Of a DNA stretch of 10,044 nucleotides, positions 6,976 through 10,044 are shown in pieces. The first letter of the stretch is position 1. Every line of letters begins with the position of its first letter. A program made the position numbers and the translations under genes. Below the pieces are notes generated by a model. The model saw only the letters and a list, made by a program, of their open reading frames with translations. It was not told the origin of the DNA and did no database searches. Origin of the DNA: Anaerolineaceae bacterium (lineage in GTDB: Bacteria > Chloroflexota > Anaerolineae > Anaerolineales > Anaerolineaceae); assembly GCA_011620465.1 (NCBI GenBank), contig WOZC01000118.1, forward strand, positions 1 through 10,044, in the 5' to 3' direction.

Positions 6976-8040
6976 GAACTGAAAATTGGTAAACACCTCA
7001 TCGGGGACCAACACCCCACCTATTTCATAGCAGAAATTGGCGCTAACCACGACGGCAGTCTGGAGCGCGCGCTTGACCTCATCCACCTGGCAGCCCAGGC
7101 TGGCGCTGATGCCGCCAAGTTCCAAAACTTCCGCGGACCAGAGATTGTATCGGATTACGGTTTCAGCCATATGAACGCCCAGGTCTCCCACCAGGCAAAG
7201 TGGAAAAAGAGCGTCACCCAGGTCTATAACGAGGCTTCAGTACCCTTCGAATGGACACCGGTTCTCAAGGAGACTTGTGACCAGGCTGGTATCGATTATT
7301 TTTCCTCTCCTTACGACTTCGAAGCTACCGATATGCTCGATCCTTATGTGCCGGCTTACAAAATCGGCTCAGGAGACATCACCTGGCTGGAAGCCTGCTT
7401 GCGCATGGCGCGTAAAGGCAAACCAGTGCTGCTGGCTACAGGCGCCTCTTCCATTGGCGAAGTTCAGCGCGCGGTCGACGCCCTCCTGGCGGTCAACCCC
7501 AACCTGATTCTGATGCAGTGCAACACCAACTACACCGCCGCTGACGGCAATTTCGATAACATTCATTTGAACGTGCTGAAAACCTACCACCAAATGTGGC
7601 CAGATCTCATTTTGGGGCTCAGCGATCATACCTATGGGCACGCTACCGTGCTTGGCGCGGTTGCCCTGGGAGCGCGTGTGGTTGAAAAGCACTTCACAGA
7701 CGACAATAACCGTGAAGGTCCAGATCATGCTTTTGCAATGAACCCGCAGAGCTGGGCTGATATGGTTCAAAACACACGCCAATTGGAACGCGCACTCGGT
7801 TCCGGCAACAAATTTGTAGCGGATAACGAAAAACAAACCGTTGTTGTTCAGCGCCGCTGCTTGCGGGCAGTTCGTGACATCCAGGAAGGCGAGACCCTGA
7901 CTCGCGGCATGATTGCTGTTTTACGCCCGGCAACCCCTGGGGCGATTGAACCTCACGAGATTGAAAACGTGGTTGGTCTGAAAGCGCTCAGGGATATCCC
8001 GCAAGGGCAGGAACTGCGTTGGACTCAACTGAGCGATTAA
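6973..8040 (+). CDS. NeuB/SpsE-type nonulosonic acid synthase with SAF domain
   Basis: This 355-residue protein has the NeuB family layout. A TIM barrel covers about 1-275 and an antifreeze-like SAF domain about 291-351. NeuB enzymes condense phosphoenolpyruvate with an N-acyl hexosamine such as ManNAc to form a nine-carbon acid. Matching residues include E21 in FIAEIGANHDG, KFQ (49-51), SSPYDFEA (111-118), LLATGASS (153-160), metal-ligand histidines H219 in LGLSDHT and H240 in VEKHF, and GPDHAF (249-254). The segment MQCNTNYTA (181-189) replaces the usual H-C-x-S-x-YP block, so this is a divergent subfamily and the sugar cannot be named. Pseudaminate, legionaminate, sialate or another acid are all open. 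AGGAG (6963-6967) lies five bases before the ATG at 6973 but only two before the ATG at 6970, so 6973 is preferred; the difference is one Met. Confidence 0.88.
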   Translation: MELKIGKHLIGDQHPTYFIAEIGANHDGSLERALDLIHLAAQAGADAAKFQNFRGPEIVSDYGFSHMNAQVSHQAKWKKSVTQVYNEASVPFEWTPVLKETCDQAGIDYFSSPYDFEATDMLDPYVPAYKIGSGDITWLEACLRMARKGKPVLLATGASSIGEVQRAVDALLAVNPNLILMQCNTNYTAADGNFDNIHLNVLKTYHQMWPDLILGLSDHTYGHATVLGAVALGARVVEKHFTDDNNREGPDHAFAMNPQSWADMVQNTRQLERALGSGNKFVADNEKQTVVVQRRCLRAVRDIQEGETLTRGMIAVLRPATPGAIEPHEIENVVGLKALRDIPQGQELRWTQLSD

Positions 8041-8043
8041 CCT

Positions 8044-9144
8044 ATGCGCATATTGTATCTGACCCGTTCGGATTCTGTTCACGACCAGCGTTTTTTACAG
8101 ACGCTGGCGCAGAGCGGGCATGAAGGTTTTGTCTGGCGCTTGAATTCCGGGAAATATCCTACCCCTGAGGGCGTGACTGCAATTGAATGGTCGGGGGTTG
8201 AAGGTGGCTTGCAATCCTGGAACCTGCCTTTTGCTCTGAAAGAACTCGAAAAGGCGATCCAGAAAGTCCAGCCAGACCTTGTTCATGCTGGTCCCCTGCA
8301 AGATTTGGCTTTTCTGGCAGCCAAGACCGGTTTTTCGAACCTGTTGGCAATGAGCTGGGGTTTTGACTTGATGAAAGACGTTTGGGTCGATAAATTGACC
8401 GAACATCGCACTCGCTTTGCACTCCAACGCTCCAAACGTCTGATCACCGATGCACTTTGCTCTGCCGATAAAGCAGTCGAGCTGGGTTTCCCTCGTGGGA
8501 AGATTTGCATCTTCCCCTGGGGGGTCGACTTGAAGCATTTTTCTCCTGCCGACGCTCGCCAGGCAGGCCTTTCCTGGCGTGAAGAAATGGGCTGGGAGGA
8601 TAAGCGGGTGTTTCTTTGTTTGCGCAGTTGGGAACCCAACTATGGGGTCGACGTGTTGCTGCAGGCTTTTGAAGCAGCGGCTGTGATTGATCCGAACTTG
8701 CGTCTAATTTTGTTGGGAGATGGCAGCCAGCGTGAAGACTTCATGGAAAAGTTAGAAGGCGAAAAGCTAAAGGATAAGGTTTTTGTCGGTGGTCGTGTGC
8801 CGAATGAGGATTTGATCCAGTACTATGGTGCCGCCGATGTTTATGTCACACCCAGCCATGTGGATGGTTCATCCGTTTCTCTGATGGAAGCCCTGGCTTG
8901 CGGTCTGCCCACCATCGCCTCGGATATCCCGGCTAACTTGGAATGGGTGTACCATAATGATAACGGCTGGATTTTCCCTGATAACGATATTGACGCTCTC
9001 AGGGAAACCATTCTGAACTGCCATCCTACAGAAGAAATGGCAGAACACGCCAGGACGACCGCTGAACGCAAAGCCGATTGGCAAAAGAATCGGCAGGTTT
9101 TGTTGGATTGCTATCAACAATTGCTGCCGAATGAAGGAAAATAA
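8044..9144 (+). CDS. GT4-family (GT-B fold) glycosyltransferase
   Basis: This 366-residue cytosolic or peripheral enzyme transfers a sugar from a nucleotide donor to a growing glycan. The N-terminal domain starts MRILYLTRSDS and contains VQPDLVHAGPLQDL (75-88), as usual for acceptor domains. The C-terminal Glycos_transf_1 domain has FPWGVDLKHFSP (157-168), LILLGDGSQ (221-229) and VFVGGRVPNEDLIQYYGAADVYVTPS (246-271). The EX7E-type site reads DGSSVSLME (274-282), with Asp in place of the first Glu and E282 kept, followed by ALACGLPTIASD. It starts three bases after the synthase stop without an evident Shine-Dalgarno, so it is probably translated by coupling. Length is ordinary. Donor and linkage are not predictable from the sequence. 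Confidence 0.92.
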   Translation: MRILYLTRSDSVHDQRFLQTLAQSGHEGFVWRLNSGKYPTPEGVTAIEWSGVEGGLQSWNLPFALKELEKAIQKVQPDLVHAGPLQDLAFLAAKTGFSNLLAMSWGFDLMKDVWVDKLTEHRTRFALQRSKRLITDALCSADKAVELGFPRGKICIFPWGVDLKHFSPADARQAGLSWREEMGWEDKRVFLCLRSWEPNYGVDVLLQAFEAAAVIDPNLRLILLGDGSQREDFMEKLEGEKLKDKVFVGGRVPNEDLIQYYGAADVYVTPSHVDGSSVSLMEALACGLPTIASDIPANLEWVYHNDNGWIFPDNDIDALRETILNCHPTEEMAEHARTTAERKADWQKNRQVLLDCYQQLLPNEGK

Positions 9145-9146
9145 AC

Positions 9147-9779
9147 ATGAATAAAAAGATAATCTTGCTCCTAATTGTGACGCTGCTCACTGTAGCGTCG
9201 TGCAATATACCTCTTCGCAAAGTGATTCCAACCCCGACACCTACGCCCACGCCTGATTTGAGCATGCAGTGGTACTATGGCGAGGGCATGCAAATCATGC
9301 TTCCGCCCAGCTATATTGCTGAGGACATTAAAGATCAACTTCCGGCCATTATTGAAACGATAACCAATCTTGTGGGCACATCGGATGGTTTTGCTGCCGA
9401 CTTGGTCAAGGATCTGGAAGGGAATGTCGCTTGGTATGGTTTTGACGGAGGCACTCCGGCTGTCTATCCAACCCGTCTGATCGTGGTTAAGAACAAATCC
9501 TTAGCCGGTCTTCCAGTAGGTATGATCGCCCTGGGTCTGGAGCAGGTGCTTGGTCGCGACAATACACAGGTCGACCGGGATACCCTTACACTCGATGGAC
9601 GGGAAGTCACCCGCTTCACTTATTCCAAGGATGCCAACGCCTGGGCTGCTTATATCTTTAAGGAAGAGGGCTGGCTGTGGATTAACGTTTTCATAACCAC
9701 ACCGGCAAATATGGCGACATCTTTGGATGATTACGACACCAGTATCGGTTCGATCCAGATCGACCCGATTAACGAGTAA
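9147..9779 (+). CDS. Predicted secreted lipoprotein of unknown function
   Basis: The 210-residue product begins with MNKK, a hydrophobic run (5-14) and a lipobox V16-A17-S18-C19, so it should be lipidated at C19 and anchored on the outer face of the membrane. A Pro-Thr repeat (28-36, alternating P and T) forms an extended linker. The remaining ~170 residues look like a compact alpha/beta domain. GMQIMLPPSYI near 47-57 and the closing pattern of a membrane-stress-type PsbP/DcrB-like fold are loosely reminiscent, but I cannot assign a family. AAGGA (9134-9138) lies eight bases before the ATG, two bases after the previous stop. Being embedded between glycan genes suggests a link to cell-surface glycan handling, but it could be an unrelated operon passenger. 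No enzyme motif was recognised. Confidence 0.85.
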   Translation: MNKKIILLLIVTLLTVASCNIPLRKVIPTPTPTPTPDLSMQWYYGEGMQIMLPPSYIAEDIKDQLPAIIETITNLVGTSDGFAADLVKDLEGNVAWYGFDGGTPAVYPTRLIVVKNKSLAGLPVGMIALGLEQVLGRDNTQVDRDTLTLDGREVTRFTYSKDANAWAAYIFKEEGWLWINVFITTPANMATSLDDYDTSIGSIQIDPINE

Positions 9780-9783
9780 TACG

Positions 9784-9797
9784 AAGGAATCCGGTTG
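9784..9797 (+). promoter_or_regulatory. Ribosome binding site supporting a TTG start
   Basis: AAGGA at 9784-9788 with a six-base spacer to TTG 9795. No ATG or GTG lies in frame between the upstream stop and the conserved IIQAR block, so TTG is the only reasonable initiator for the cytidylyltransferase gene. Confidence 0.65.
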
Positions 9798-10044
9798 AAA
9801 AAAGTAGCAATCATTCAAGCCAGGCTCAGCTCAAACCGCCTCCCAAGCAAGGTGCTTTTACCTGTTGACGGTCAACCGATGCTCGCTCGTGTGATTTCAC
9901 GGGTGCGCCAGGCTCAGCTCATCGACGAAATTATGGTCGCTACGACCAGCGATCCAGCTGACGAGTTAATTATGCAATATTGCCAGAAACAAGGCGTTGC
10001 CTGCTTCCGAGGAGACCTTTACGACGTCCTGGACCGTTATTACC
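9795..10044 (+). CDS. SpsF/NeuA-type cytidylyltransferase, N-terminal part (3' end outside window)
   Basis: An open frame from TTG at 9795 runs to the window edge (83 complete residues). IIQARLSSNRLPSKVL (6-21) matches the nucleotide-binding block IIQARMGSTRLPGKVL of the CTP_transf_3 family. EIMVATTSDPADELI (45-59) and CFRGDLYDVLDRYY (70-83) are further family blocks. The group includes SpsF and sialic-acid-type CMP-sugar synthetases, which activate a sugar acid with CTP; several SpsF proteins lack proven activity. It follows the NeuB-like gene at a distance of two genes, consistent with supplying the CMP-activated product of that synthase. No ATG is available at the N-terminus: AAGGA (9784-9788) lies six bases before the TTG, and translation from it begins with MKKVAIIQAR, the natural start of the family. 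The C-terminal part and any fused domain lie outside the window. Confidence 0.85.
   Translation, partial: MKKVAIIQARLSSNRLPSKVLLPVDGQPMLARVISRVRQAQLIDEIMVATTSDPADELIMQYCQKQGVACFRGDLYDVLDRYY

Noticed and set aside
7369..7836. Minus-strand open frame of 155 codons
   Set aside because: It lies wholly within the NeuB-like gene on the other strand, has no recognisable domain or ribosome site, and reflects codon bias of the sense gene.
8095..8538. Minus-strand open frame of 147 codons
   Set aside because: A shadow of the GT4 gene without domain signal or start site.
9227..9256. Short tandem repeat of cc-ac type bases
   Set aside because: It encodes the Pro-Thr linker of the lipoprotein and is explained by the protein; no sign of an independent DNA element.
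9819..9921. A perfect 15-nt direct repeat (gccaggctcagctca at 9819-9833 and 9907-9921)
   Set aside because: The copies are 88 bases apart and read in different codon frames of the same gene; there are only two copies and no surrounding structure. Most likely chance from common codons.

Overview
The window is a densely packed, single-strand (+) surface-glycan gene cluster. It holds eleven protein genes, the first and last cut by the window edges. Gaps between genes are at most 15 nt or are short overlaps, and no gene-free stretch approaches 300 bases. I see no promoter, terminator, RNA gene, mobile element or CRISPR array, so the window reads as the interior of one long operon. Moderate base composition, a lipoprotein with a Pro-Thr repeat linker, and a mix of Wzm/Wzt export with sps/neu-type sugar genes suggest an environmental bacterium, perhaps Chloroflexota (Anaerolineae-like). 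That taxonomic guess is from style only and is weak.

Layout: (1) 1-375, C-terminal end of a GDP-L-fucose synthase-like epimerase/reductase. (2) 362-1207 and 1209-2492, an O-antigen-type ABC exporter: a Wzm-like permease and a Wzt-like ATPase with a C-terminal extension of the carbohydrate-recognition type. (3) 2489-4135, a large capsule-synthesis-like protein, probably a GT-B glycosyltransferase with an HP motif. (4) 4132-5019, a SAM-dependent methyltransferase. (5) 5029-6039, a UDP-GlcNAc 4,6-dehydratase of the PseB/FlaA1 type. (6) 6041-6961, an RmlD-type sugar reductase. (7) 6973-8040, a NeuB/SpsE-type nonulosonate synthase with a SAF domain. (8) 8044-9144, a GT4 glycosyltransferase. (9) 9147-9779, a small predicted lipoprotein of unknown function. 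(10) 9795-window end, the start of an SpsF/NeuA-type cytidylyltransferase, initiated at TTG.

Working model (inference): the cluster makes nucleotide-activated sugars, including L-fucose and a nonulosonate-like acid built by dehydratase, reductase, PEP-condensing synthase and cytidylyltransferase. It assembles a glycan with at least two glycosyltransferases, may methylate it, and exports it through the ABC transporter. The most interesting points are the reductase where an aminotransferase would be expected in a pseudaminate/legionaminate pathway, and the adjacency of a CBD-bearing Wzt to a methyltransferase and an HP-motif transferase, which recalls systems where a chain-end cap is the export signal.
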